Shown here: positions 25,701 through 38,285 of the stretch, piece by piece | Layout: each line of letters begins with the position of its first letter | Numbering within the stretch: position 1 is the stretch's first letter | Source: Xestospongia bergquistia | Taxonomy: Eukaryota > Porifera > Demospongiae > Haplosclerida > Petrosiidae | DNA length: 64,000 bases | Direction: 5' to 3' | Assembly (NCBI GenBank): GCA_963965975.1 | Contig: OZ014418.1 | Location: forward strand, 5,964,775 to 6,028,774 | Notes under the pieces: generated by a model | What the model was told of the DNA's origin: nothing | Database searches by the model: none | What the model saw: only the letters and a program-made list of their open reading frames with translations | Position numbers and translations under genes: made by a program

Positions 25701-26047
25701 CTATCAAAATTCGTAATATTACAATAAAGGCAGTCAATGACTCAAAAAATGTGATTGATATAGTCTTTATTGCGGCTACAACTTCTATTACTACGTTGAT
25801 GTCTTTGTTTTTTCTTGGAGACCATGGTAGTATATCAACAGGTTTTATCGCTATAGCACTACTGATTGGAGCAACTGGTATTATAATTTTGACATTTGTT
25901 CCAAAGGTTAGCTATATTCTTATCCTTTCAATGATTTCATCTTACATTGATTAGATGTGGTCTTTATACAAAGACCCTGATGGTAAGAGTGTGTTTGAAG
26001 AGGAAGAAAAAAACAAAAGAGTATCAAACATACGTACATCACAATAA
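22733..26047 (+). pseudogene. GABA-B-like class C GPCR, copy G5 (exons 12-13 deleted, frameshifted)
   Basis: Exons 1-3 (22733-22942, 22990-23136, 23339-23503) are open and clearly diverged from the others, for example EALKDVQSNDLLLDYKLEII. Exon 4 is 24109-24213. Exon 5 (24259-24323) is 65 bp instead of 66, because one A is lost from a homopolymer at about 24,305-24,311. Exon 6 (24443-24589) lacks three codons. Exons 7-8 are 24640-24849 and 24905-24974. The exon 9 acceptor AG is GG (about 25,047-25,048). Exon 10 is 25183-25327 and exon 11 is 25380-25500. Exons 12 and 13, with helices 3 and 4, are missing: intron 11 runs after about 80 bp into exon 14 (25583-25906), followed by exon 15 (25955-26047). 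Exon 11 is G2-like while exon 14 equals that of G3, so the gene is a mosaic. Confidence 0.88.
23935..23955. repeat. Short (TA)n tract
   Basis: In intron 3 of G5; a shorter form is present in the G3 intron. Confidence 0.8.
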
Positions 26048-27810
26048 ATTCTAACGGAATAAAACAAACTAGTAATATGCATATCATATAAAATGTTAAC
26101 ATTGAGCAATGTTTTTTAAAATCGTACCAAAAAAATTATTATAGCTAGTCTAGTGTTTTGTTGTACATTTGATATCTAAAATAATACATGTATTTTAATA
26201 TAATCATTACTTGTTAATAATCTTATAATATAATATTAAGTTAAGAGACAATTAATAAGTGAGAATATCCTAATGTTAGACAAAAGATTATAATTATGTA
26301 GGATTTTGTATTTCAATTGCTTAATTGAGAGACTATAGTAATTGGTATAATTAATGAAGAATAACCAAACAGTTTAGTTGAAGACAAACTAATGTTGTTG
26401 TCAATAATAAAAATATTGCATACATAAACAAGGTCACAACTCTATTTCTAAGGCAAAATTCACCACCCATTTCCTGATGAATGAACAAAAATCATTAGTG
26501 ACCCTACAGAATTGTAAGTGACCCCCAGAGTTTGTAAATAACCCCACAGAAATGGTAGTAGTAAGTGTTACAAGTTTGTGGTGTGGTCTAGGAACAGTAT
26601 AAAAGCTGTACAATTAATTCCCAGTAAATTAGAAAGTAGAAATAGATTTTTGCCTTTCACTTCTGGTTGATGTAATCTTTTAACAGCGCTGATAAATAGA
26701 CTAACATTAATAATCATAATTGGTCCAAGCTTCAATTTTATTCATTGTTAAGGCCTCTATAGATGTCCTCATAGTGAGTATTAAAATCTTAATTTGAGAG
26801 TACTTCCTCTTGCTTAAGACAGGACATATTCAAATGTTCTATTTTTACACAGTGCCTCTCAACATAATGCATGAGAGTTCAGTTTCTGTACCTATAGATT
26901 GAAGTAACAAAACTTATATTGAAGTTATAGGATCTGGACTCATCCTCTAATATACCTAACAAAATAAATGGAACCTGATTATAATGTTGTTATATTGATG
27001 CCATTTCTAGAGCTTATTCAGTGTTAATTTTTATCAATATGATTTTGAAATACGCCTACTATGTGTTGTTTTTTTTGATCAGTCAACAGTTTTGTAGCTT
27101 TTAATACAAAAAATGAAGTGGTACTGTTTTGATATCATGTTTGATTAATGTATGTACATTATATAAGAGATTACCCACTATTTATAATGTATTACCTAAT
27201 ATAGCAATGTACGATGAAGTATAGAAAGGTTTAAGGTCTAGAGAACAAAGATCTATTGAATTGTGTAATCATGGACCAATTTATACAGATGGTTGATAAA
27301 TAAAGGGTTTGTGTAGATCTAGGTGCTTTAATGTTTTAGAGAAGAATCTAGTTTTATTAAATTCTGGCAATGTTATAATTATTAATTTCAATATAGTATA
27401 GCCACCTCATTGTATTGTTCCCATTTAATATCCATTAATGAATTGTTAATAAAGTAGTAAGTTGGCTGAGGAGCCAAGTCTGGGCAGCCAAGAATAACTT
27501 ATAGTTCACAAACAAATGCACTAAACATGTACTTAATATATACTTTGGTTAATGTTGACTATCATAGACAAGATAGGGATCATAATTATGACTAGTCATA
27601 GGATAAACAAATGGTAATGATGATCAACTAAAATGGAACATAAGTTGTGTATATCATTTATTCTGATATAATAATTAAATTTAATGAACAATTCAATCAA
27701 ATATGTATTTCTGAAGATGACACTATGCAGTTAAGCACATAAATTCCTTGTGTTTGATTTCAATAATTAACTCTTGCTTAAGGAAAACACACCTATATTT
27801 ATTATACAAA
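26048..27810. other. Intergenic G5-G6 (A-to-B spacer)
   Basis: Homologous to 2,959-4,585 along its length, including UGT 3'-flank sequence at about 26,230-26,430 without a UGT body. No genes are seen. AAAACACACCTA at 27,784-27,795 lies 15 bp before the G6 start. Confidence 0.6.
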
Positions 27811-30800
27811 ATGTATTTTTTCACTACTCTCTGTTTAGCTGTTCTCATACCGGTTGTCAAAGGATCTCCTCATAGTCTTGGAGTTCTATTTGTGTACTCT
27901 GACTTATCTCAGTATAATTCTACTGAAGCAGTAGATGGTGTTGAAAAAGCAATTGAAGATGTTGAGTATGAAGACATTGTACCAGGATATAAGTTGGAAA
28001 TTATTGATTTAAAGGTAATAGTATAAAAATGGCATTCTTCAGAATCAAATAATTTCATATTCAATCGAAATCTACAGTACAATAAATCCTCTGGTATTAA
28101 AGGGATACTCAAGTACATCACAACTCCCATACTATCACAACCTTTGATAGCTATCATTAGTGGAGGTTGTTCTCTACCTATTGATGCTCTGATAGATATA
28201 GCTGAATATCAGAATATACCACTGGTAAGATTAATTTATGTGTACAATATATAAGTAGTTATTGTCCTATTGTGTTTTGTCATAAATGTCTTTATCATTA
28301 ATTATTGCTTTGATAATTCCAATAAACAGAGCAACATATATAGATGATGATTAAATCAAGACTAGTAGAATATATGAAAATGTTATATGTAATAGTTAAC
28401 AGAGACACAATACATATTTAAAATATGTATTATAGTTTGCCATTATATTTTCATTGTTAACAGTACATATGTTTGTCACACTAGATATCATACACACCAG
28501 ACATTGTTAAACAATCAATGAACTACTACCAACTATATCCTTCTGATGAACCTGTTATTCAAACATTGGCTACTGTTATCAAGTTCTATGGATGGTCACA
28601 GATATCTATTATTACAGAAGTGGAAAATAAATTACTAGAAGTAATTAAAATATTTCAATGTATTGTGTCAATACTCAACTGTACAAGATCAAATTAAGCA
28701 TACCTTGTTTATGTAATGTATAGTTCTATTATTTATACGGTAGTCATTTCAATACTATGTAATGTTTCTTGACAAAATAATACCTAAATAATAACTGAGT
28801 CATAAGTGTAGGCAATGTTTGAAAGTATCATAGTTAAAACTTTGCTAAACATTGAACTTTCTACCACATCTTCAATTACATGATAACTATTACTGAAAGA
28901 GCAAAAATATTTTAGCAACAATTTTCATTGAGGTAATAATTATATAAGTTGTAAGAATGGCAGTTGTATCATTCCTACATAATAGTACATGTAAAATAAA
29001 ATGCACTAATACATCATTCTAATTGATTTAGGCATACATTAATTGTAGTGTGTTAGCATCCCTTTCCTTGTTTGTGCTATAAGATTACCTGTTATGCATG
29101 TAGTTACATAATCAGTAGTACAGTAATCAAAACAATCTTATGATTACTTTTGTGATCAAAATAAGTTGGAGACTTGAACCTGTATAATCATACTTATTGC
29201 AGTTAAATCAACTATAATCAATTTATACACCGAATATGTATATATATGTTACAGTAAGATTGTCTAAATAGGGATTTTGTGAAATCCCTGAAACTTTCAT
29301 GGAATTTGTGAAATCACTTTTTCATATATAACTATAATCTAGTGGAATGTAACAGTAATCCTTACAATATGAGTATTGTAATTGATCTATACACAAATGA
29401 TACTAACTTTTAAGCTAAAAATGCACAAAAATTGGATTCTAATTCTGTTTATATTTCAGTTAATTAAGAATAAATTAAACTTAACAAATCTTCTATATAA
29501 TTGAAACAGCACTACGATATTTGCTATATACAATGTTTGAAGTGGTACAAAATAGCAACCAAAACATAATGCAGAACAATTATAAAAAGTATGAGAGTAT
29601 AGGCTATAAATTACAATAATGAGTCTTTCTTGAACTTTACTTTCATTGAGGACAATGTCAATAGTTCATTCAGATTTTACACTGTTTACATTTTTTGACA
29701 CGATTAATGCAGATATTTTTGTCCATTCTATAATCTATATTTTGAAAATAACACTTTGCCAGTTCTAAATAACACTGTCACTGTTTATATACGATAAACA
29801 GTAGTTTTAGTTTCAACTGTTATAACATATAATTAGCATTACAAAAAGCGTAAAGTATTTTCCAAATTACTTACATTGGACAAATTGATGATATCTAATG
29901 AAGGCCTGGAGTACTCCTTAGAAACAAATTCACTTAGACAAAAACTAAAAATTACAAAAGAAATCTTTTGACAACTAAAACTAAAACTATTACTAAAAAG
30001 TTTTCAACATATGTACACTAAGAACAAAACCTTTTATCATACTAAAACAACACTATATAGTAGTAGCATATATTGGTCAATTTATTTTAAAAATAGCCAA
30101 AATGCTGTTAATATTATCTCTACAATCACATGATTCACTCTAAATTTTGTTATAGTCATTAAAAAAATAGTAATATATATATATAACATATCATTATTTA
30201 TTTATATAGATAGAACATCTGCTAAAACAAAGTCTGGCAGTTCATAATATCAGTGTGCTTAATATAGTTCATGTTTGGTCACATGAGAATGTTTCAGATA
30301 TTAAAGATCTGTTTGTAAGTTTGTACTGTAAAAATGCTATGTTTTAGAACTTAATCATGTAGGCCAGTGATACTAGAATAATGTTTCTTAATACATTCAT
30401 TGAAACATCAAGAAATGTTTTATGTGAGGTAAAATAATAATAGAAATAAATGCATACAAGAACATATTGCCACACTTACTGAACATAAGGATGAAATTTA
30501 TTGTTTTATAAAAATGTTAAGTTTTCTTATAAAATTGACCTTTGTCCAAATCTCGTTATGAAGGCTTACAGTAGAGGGATTTATTATCCTGACTATGGTT
30601 GGTTATTACATGGATGGTATAATGAAGACTGGCTCTTATCTGATCCTAGTGTACACTGTACTACACAACAACTTACTAAAGTAGTAGAGAGAGGGATAGT
30701 TGTACAACAATATACTGAAGTAAGTGTATATTGTAAGTGACTGTAATATAAAGTACTATATGTCTATAGGAAGATGAGAGATCCAGTATTTCATCTTATG

Positions 30801-32637
30801 GTTATGATGCTGTTTGGAGTCTTGGAGTAGCTTTGAATTCAACTCTAAATATGATTAACGATAATACAGTTAATGAGAGTAACTGTATAGGACCATTCAG
30901 TCCATTATATAACAGGACTTGTGGTACTAACTGTCTGGTAAGATATAATTTATTGAACACAGAGCTCACAGGAAAATCTGTACGTTTCTTTATTCTAATT
31001 TAACCTATATTGTTACCATATATAGGGCAATGTAGCATTTACTAAGAAAAGAATGAGGACTTTAGGAACACTACATTTACTACAATACAGGAGCAGTAAG
31101 TTGTTATATTGTAAATAAATATAATTATTATAAGTGCATTGTTTTTAATCTCCTAATATACTCATATAGAGTCATTAATAAAATATGCTACTATGAACCT
31201 AACCAGTGGTAATATAATATATTTACCTAATGAAGATAACTCTACAGTTTGGCCAGGTATAATAACTAATAACAATTGTGTTATTGTATTTTGACTATAT
31301 TAGCTGGTCTACCACCTGATGGCTCTCCTATAAAAGTCCTTGTAACCTATTCAACTGTACTATTAGTTATTGTGTATTTATGGTCATCACTTGGTATTGT
31401 ATTCTCAATTATTTGTCTAATTTTTAATATTGTTTTCAGGAAAAGAAAGTATGTTCAATTTATCACATGATGTAATGTTGTGATTATATTTACATAATAG
31501 AATCATTCGTCTTACTAGTCCTAATCTCAACTATTTTATTATTCTGGGAGCAATCATATTCTACAGTTCAATTTTTCTCCATCTTGGGAAAAATGGGAAA
31601 ACGTTAATTTTTTTAAAAGTTGCATGTCCTGTAAGTACAATTACATTAAAAATATGTTTTCTGTATTATATGGAATGCTTGCATTGTCTCCTTATAATCA
31701 CATCATAAAATGATGTTTCAATTTTTAAAGACTATTCAAATTTGCATTCACGTGTTTTACATAGACACTTCTTTGGACACAGTCTTTTGGAGTAACTTTA
31801 GTCTTTGGACCAATTTTGGCTAAATTAATAAGAATCTATTATATATTTCATAATCCTACTTCTAAAAAAAAGGTATACATATATATTGTATAATTTTAAA
31901 TATTTAATAATATCAACAACTATTATTATTGTTTTAGATATTGACAGACAAGCATCTACTAATAATAGTTCTTATTATTGAGTCTATTATGATACTATTA
32001 CTAACAATTGGGACAGTTATTCCACAAACAAGACCTAGTCCATATTATGATAAAGACAAGGAATATCATCCAGAGAAAAATGTAAGAGAAAGATGCACAG
32101 TACTGTATACTGTATATGGTATTGTACAAGCGTAATAGACATTATAAGATATTGTTTTAATTATTTCAGGAGAAGGGAATTCTTGTGGAACATTATGGCA
32201 TAAAGTGCTTCACAAAAATCTCTTTTATTTGGTCTGTCATTCTTAGTATTTACATTGGAATTCTTGAAGTTATAGCTGTAATATTGGCTATCAAAATTCG
32301 TAATGTTACAATAAAGGCAGTTAATGATTCTAAAGATGTAATTGATATTGTCTTCATTGTGACTATAAATTCTATTGCTCTTTTGATCTTTATATATTTT
32401 CTTGGAGACTACAGTAATATAGGAGATGGTTTTATTTCTATGACACTATTATTGGGAGCAACTGGTGTTATAATTTTGACATTTGTTCCAAAGGTTGGTA
32501 TATTCTTATATTTCATTATTTCATCTTATATTGTTTAGATGTGGTCTTTATACAAAGACCCTGATGGTAAGAATGTGTTTGAAGAGGAAGAATACAATCA
32601 AGGAGTACATACACCATCAAACATGGTTTCAAACTAA
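27811..32637 (+). CDS. GABA-B-like class C GPCR, copy G6 (intact, 716 aa)
   Basis: Exons: 27811-28014, 28078-28224, 28485-28640, 30210-30314, 30363-30428, 30564-30719, 30770-30979, 31026-31095, 31170-31256, 31304-31448, 31501-31630, 31765-31872, 31938-32081, 32170-32493, 32539-32637. All phases fit and no stop occurs. The signal peptide (MYFFTTLCLAVLIPVVKG) is four residues shorter than in G2 and G4, which leaves a very short hydrophobic core; secretion efficiency could differ. Exon 7 starts EDERSS and ends at a GTACGT donor. The tail reads EEEEYNQGVHTPSNMVSN. It is the even, intact member of dimer III and is inferred to be a seven-helix receptor of the GABA-B-like group with an unknown ligand. 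Confidence 0.9.
28641..30209 (+). other. Intron 3 of G6
   Basis: A 1.57-kb intron homologous to G4 intron 3, but without its microsatellite cluster and MITE-like element. Nothing coding is seen. Confidence 0.6.
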
Positions 32638-33114
32638 AACTGCACATCTAGAAATAATAAACTAGTAATATACTTTAACTTTGAGCAATTTGGTTTTTCA
32701 TACATCCCAAACAGTGTCCTATATTTCTAAATATTATTGCTAGTCTGATCTTTTGTTATGCATTACTTTGATTTTAAAACACTACATATATTTTTATTAT
32801 GCATAATCGTTTGCTGGTTAGTGCACTTAAAATATAATTTTAAGTCAAAAGAAACATGCTTCATTCAAGACCCAAATTGTAGTAGTCAATAATTATTAAT
32901 AATTAATAAAGAAGGAATGAGCACCGTTATATAAAAGTATCGATTAGTTTGAAAGGTAATATAGTATTTAATTTTATTTATGTATTGTTAAACAGTTTAC
33001 AATTTATTGTACAAGAAAGTAAATTGCTTATTTAAATGTACAACTCTAAACTAAACACAACTAATATTTATATGTCATAACTACTATAGAACTAGTAATT
33101 TATAAATACTTAAT
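32638..33114. other. 3' flank of G6
   Basis: Non-coding and homologous to the flanks after G2 and G4. Confidence 0.5.
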
Positions 33115-33225
33115 TCTCATTGGATAGAAATTGTCAAAGAATATTTCATAATCATAAGGTTCTATTTGTATATAATTCTACTCATCATGATGTACTAAAT
33201 GTGCGCTTCAAGAAGCATCCATATT
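33115..33225 (+). pseudogene. Decayed GPCR exon 1 relic (unit III)
   Basis: Same word order as the relics at 10,550 and 21,585, with additional changes. It has no frame. Confidence 0.45.
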
Positions 33226-33389
33226 TAAGTCGGAATATCTTAGTTTTAAACAAATTATAATTAGATAGGTTTTATATTTCCCTAGCTTATTTCATAAATG
33301 AGTGAATACAATAATTGGTATAATTATTGGAGAACAAAACAGTTCAGTTAAAGATAAACTAAGGTTATTGTTAATATAAATACTCTATG

Positions 33390-33640
33390 CATAAAGAAAA
33401 CAAGTGATAAAGGCCAGACTTATACTATCAGTGACCTCATAGTTGTACCCATATGTATATGCTAATGTAAGTGATTTGAGAATTTGGTGTGTGGTTCAGT
33501 AACCACTGAACAAAGTCCAAAGAAGGTGATGGTGAAGTAATATAGGTCCAACATAGTAATGCTAGGAAGTAAAGTTTTTGACCAATCAAGTCCAAACACT
33601 GTAGCTATCAGGACAGTCTGCATTAATGTTAATATACATA
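33390..33640 (-). pseudogene. UGT relic (unit III)
   Basis: The - strand matches the same two UGT segments as the other relics (membrane anchor, then the middle region), with more indels and no frame. Its right border passes into about 100 bp that match the 5' flank of the intact UGT (40,055-40,120). It therefore lacks the fusion to GPCR exon 14 seen in units I and II. Confidence 0.65.
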
Positions 33641-33855
33641 CACTTTAGGATTACACTTAATTTATAATTAAATAAATGTCACTTGATAGTCTCCATTATA
33701 TATATATTATCCAATAATGTAGTAATTAACTACAGTAACTAGTTTCTTGAGTAATTAATAAATATATAGTTATTAACACTAGGTAAACCACACCTATGTA
33801 AATTATTACTATTTATTAACATTTATATTGCATTTATTTATTTCAGAAATAGAAA

Positions 33856-36800
33856 ATGCATTTTTTACAATTCTCTGTTTAGCTATTGTCATATAGATAT
33901 GTATACCAGTTGTCAAAGGATCTCCTCATAGTCTTGGAGTTCTATTTGTGTACTCTGACTTATCTCAGTATAATTCTACTGAAGCAGTAGATGGTGTTGA
34001 AAAAACAATTGAAGATGTTGAGTATGAAGACATTGTACCAGGATATAAGTTGGTAATTATTGATTTAAAGGTACTAATATAAAAATGGCATTCTTATGAA
34101 TCAAATAATTTCATTTTTAATTCTATCATTAGTGGAAGCTGCTCTCTACATGTGTTTATCATACACACCAGACACGGTTAAACAATCAATGAACTACTAC
34201 CAACTATATCCTTCTGATGAACCTGTTATTCAAACATTGGCTACTGTTATCAAGTTCTATGGATGGTCACAGATATCTATTATTACAGAATAGGAAAATA
34301 AATTGTATCCCATGTCATGTTTGCCATAATTTTTCTGTCTCTCTCTATTTGTGTTATTAATTATTCATTTTCACAAACAGATTATCATACAATCAGTTAA
34401 TGCTCTTATATGAAATATAATACTAATATTATTATTAACAACACTATACTTGGGTTTTATCTTGTTTTAAATTCTTTGTGCTCTATTTCCTGTTGAAACC
34501 TTTAATATATAAACAATTTCAACAACATAATTCTCTGTGATGTTAATAAGGAACATGAGGTATTTAGATTGCAAATGTTTATAAAATAAAGTATCTACCT
34601 CATGCTTCTCAGTAACAGCAAAGAGAATTCTGCCAAGTCGTTACATTTGGGTTCAACCTGTGGTATGAGTGGGCTGGTTTGAGTTAGCCTTCTAAGAAAC
34701 AGAAGCTGTTACTATTATCTCTAAATGCTTCTATTAGCATTGTTAGAATCATTGAAATATTTAGCATGTCAACAGTTCTTTCAGATATTACACTGTTTTA
34801 TACACAAATGCATTGACATGATTAATACAAATATTATTTTACAAACTATAATATATAATTGCTTATTAATTACAAAATTGTATGATGTTTATTACATTTA
34901 AAAACAACAATATCTCAAAATTAACACTGCTAATGAAAAACAACTCTATCACTAAAATAGTCTCTGACAAAACACCACTAGTTTCTGTTTCAACTATTAA
35001 TTAGTTAATATAATTATTATATTTTATTGCTTATACAAGCATATAACTATTAACTGACAGACTACTAGTAGCTTGTATGTGTCTAATTTGCAGATACGTT
35101 TGTATATAATTCTTCATTTGTAGAATTGGTATATACTGTGTAAAAAAATTGCATGCTAAAAAGCTGTTTGTCTGATTAGTTAATCACAAACATGACATCA
35201 TTTAGAAGTGGAAAATGCTGTAATTATTAGACTTTGTCATTACTCAGACATTGTTGTACAGGATAATAGATGTAATATAACATATTGGTTAGTCTTTAAA
35301 AATAGCCAAAATTGACATTAATATTATCTATAGAACCACATGGTGCTACTCTGATTGTGTCATTGAAAGATTTGGTGATATATTTATATAAGAAATCATT
35401 ATTTATTTGTATAGATAGAACATCATATAAAACAAAGTCTGGCAGTTCACAATATCAGTGTGCTTAATACAGTTTATGTATGGTCACATGAGAATGTTTC
35501 AGATATTAAAAATCTATTTGTAAGTTTATGCTGCCGAGTTAACAATTAATGGTTTTAAAACGTTTGTAGGTCAATGATGCTAGAATAATTTTCCTTAATA
35601 CTTTTATTGATATTGCAATAAAGATTCTATGTCAGGTATAAATAACACATCTTGCTAGATAAAGTTGTTGACATTGTTGGCAGCTTATATAGATGTAATA
35701 TATAAATGATATAGCTTGGCCTTCTGCATAGCTTTATCGTTACTAGGCATACAGTAGAGGAATCTATTATCCTGACTATGGTTGGTTACTACATGGATGG
35801 TATAATGAAGACTGGTTCTTGTCTGATCCTAATGTACACTGTACTACACAACAACTTACTAAAGTAGTAGAGAGAGGGATAGTTATACAACAATATACTG
35901 AAGTAAGTGTATATTGTAAGTGACTGTAATATAAAGTACTATATGTCTATAGAAAGATGAGAGATCCAGTATTTCATCTTATGGCTATGATGCTGTTTGG
36001 AGTCTTGGAGTAGCTTTGAATTTAACTCTAAATATGCTTAATGTCAATACAGTTAATGAGAGTAACTGTATAGGACCATTCACTGCATTATATAACAGGA
36101 CTTCTAGTACTGACTGTTTGATAAGATATAATTTATTGAACACTGAATTCACAGGAAAATCTGTAAGTTTCTTTATTCTAACTTGACCTATATCATTACA
36201 ACATATATAGGGTAATGTAGCGTTTACTAAGAAAAGAATCAGGACTTTAGGAACATTATATTTACTACAATACAGAAACAGTAAGTTGTTATATTGTAAA
36301 TAAATATAATTTTTATAAGTACATTGTTTTTAATCTCCTAATATACTCATATAGAGTCATTAATAAAATATGCTACTATCAACATAACCAGTGGTAATAT
36401 AATATATTTACCTAATGAAGATAACTCTACAGTTTGGCCAGGTATAATAATTAATAACAATTGTGTTATTGTAATTTGACTATATAAGCTGGTCTACCAC
36501 CTGATGGCTCTCCTATAAAAGTCCTTGTAACCTATTCAACTGTACTATTAGTTATTGGGTATTTATGGTCATCACTTGGTATTGTATTCTCAATTATTTG
36601 TCTAATTTTTAATATTGTTTTCAGGAAAAGAAAGTATGTTCAATTTATCACATGATGTAATGTTATAATTATATTTACATGATAGAATCATTCGTCTTAC
36701 TAGTCCTAATCTCAACTACTTTATTATTCTGGGAATAATCATACTCTACAGTTCAATTTTTCTCCATATTGGGAAAGACGGAAAACATTATTTTTTGCAT

Positions 36801-37848
36801 GTCCTGTAAGTACAATCACTTTTTATGAATGTGTATATATTATATTATGTATAATGCAATCACTTATTAATAGACTGTTTTCCAATACCTAGTATTGTCT
36901 TGTTTATAGTCACATCATAAAATGATGTTTTAATACATTTAAGGAATGTTTTTATTCAAATGTTTCATCATAGACACTTCTTTGGTTACAATGTCTTGGA
37001 ATAACTTTAATCTTTGGACCAATCTTGGCTAAATTAACAAGAGTCTATTACATATTTCATAATCCTACTTCTAAGAAAAAGGTATGCATAATTATATATT
37101 GTATTTATATGTTCAGTAATAACAACAACTATTATTATTGCTTTAGGTTTTAACAGACAAGCATCTATTAATAATAGTTGTTATAATTGAGTCTATTATG
37201 ATACTATTACTAACAATTGGGACAGCTATTCCACAAACAAGACCTAGTCCATATTATGATATAGACAAGGAATATCATCCAGAGAAAAATGTAAGAGAAA
37301 GATGCACAGTACTGTATACTGTATATGGTATTGTTCTAAGTTTTAATTTATAATAGACATTATAAGACTATTGTTTTAATTATTTCAGGAAAAGGGAATG
37401 CTTGTGAAATATTATGGCATAAAGTGCTACACAAAAATCTCTTTTATTTGGACTGTCATTCTTGGTATTTACATTGGAATTCTTGAAGTTATAGCTGTAA
37501 TTTTGGCTATCAAAATTCGTAATGTTACAATAAAGGCAGTTAACGACTCTAAAGATATAATTGATATTGTCTTCATTGTGACTACAACTTCTACTGCTCT
37601 TTTGATCTTTATATATTTTCTTGGAGACTACAGTAATATAGGAGATGGTTTTATTGCTATTGCACTATTATTAGGAGCAACTGGTGTTATAATTTTGACA
37701 TTTGTTCCAAAGGTTGGTATATTCTTATATTTTTATTATTTAATCTTATATTGTTTAGATGTGGTCTTTATACAATGACCCTGATGGTAAGAGTGTGTTT
37801 GAAGAGGAAGAATATAACCAAGGAGTACATACAGCACAAAACATGTGA
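33856..37848 (+). pseudogene. GABA-B-like class C GPCR, copy G7 (5' half destroyed)
   Basis: Exon 1 (33856-34070) has a 1-bp loss in the signal peptide and a TAG at 33,894-33,896. Most of exon 2 and intron 2 is deleted; about 25 bp remain near 34,125-34,150. Exon 3 (about 34,158-34,303) has lost its acceptor, has TAG at 34,291-34,293 where others have GTG, and lacks its donor. Exons 4-15 are 35415-35519, 35570-35635, 35747-35902, 35953-36162, 36211-36280, 36355-36441, 36489-36633, 36686-36805, 36974-37081, 37147-37290, 37389-37712, 37759-37848. Exon 11 has 120 bp where an in-frame length needs 121. The rest is open and still receptor-like, with Gly for Val in helix 1 (VIGYLWSS) and Asn for Lys in the tail (WSLYNDPDG). 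Confidence 0.9.
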
Positions 37849-38285
37849 CAATAATTATATTCTAATGGACTAAAGCAGAACTAGTAATATGCATATCATA
37901 TCAAACGTTAACATTGAGTAATGTGGTTTTCCATTTGTCCCAAACAAATTATTATAGTTAGTCTATTATTTTGTTATACATTTGATATCTATAATAATAC
38001 ATGTATTTTAATATAATCATTGGTTGTTAATACTCTGAAATATATAATTTAGTTAAAACAAAATTAATAAGTCAAAATATGCCAGTGTTAAACAAAAATA
38101 TTAAAGTTCTAAATTATTTTATATTTCTCTTGCTTAATTGAATGACTATAGTAATTGATATAATTAATGGAGAACAACTAAACAGTTTAGTTGAAGACAA
38201 ACTAATGTTGTTGTTAATAATAAAAATACATAAACAAGAAAGCAAGACAAACTAAATTTCACTCAATGTATTAAACATCACATCA

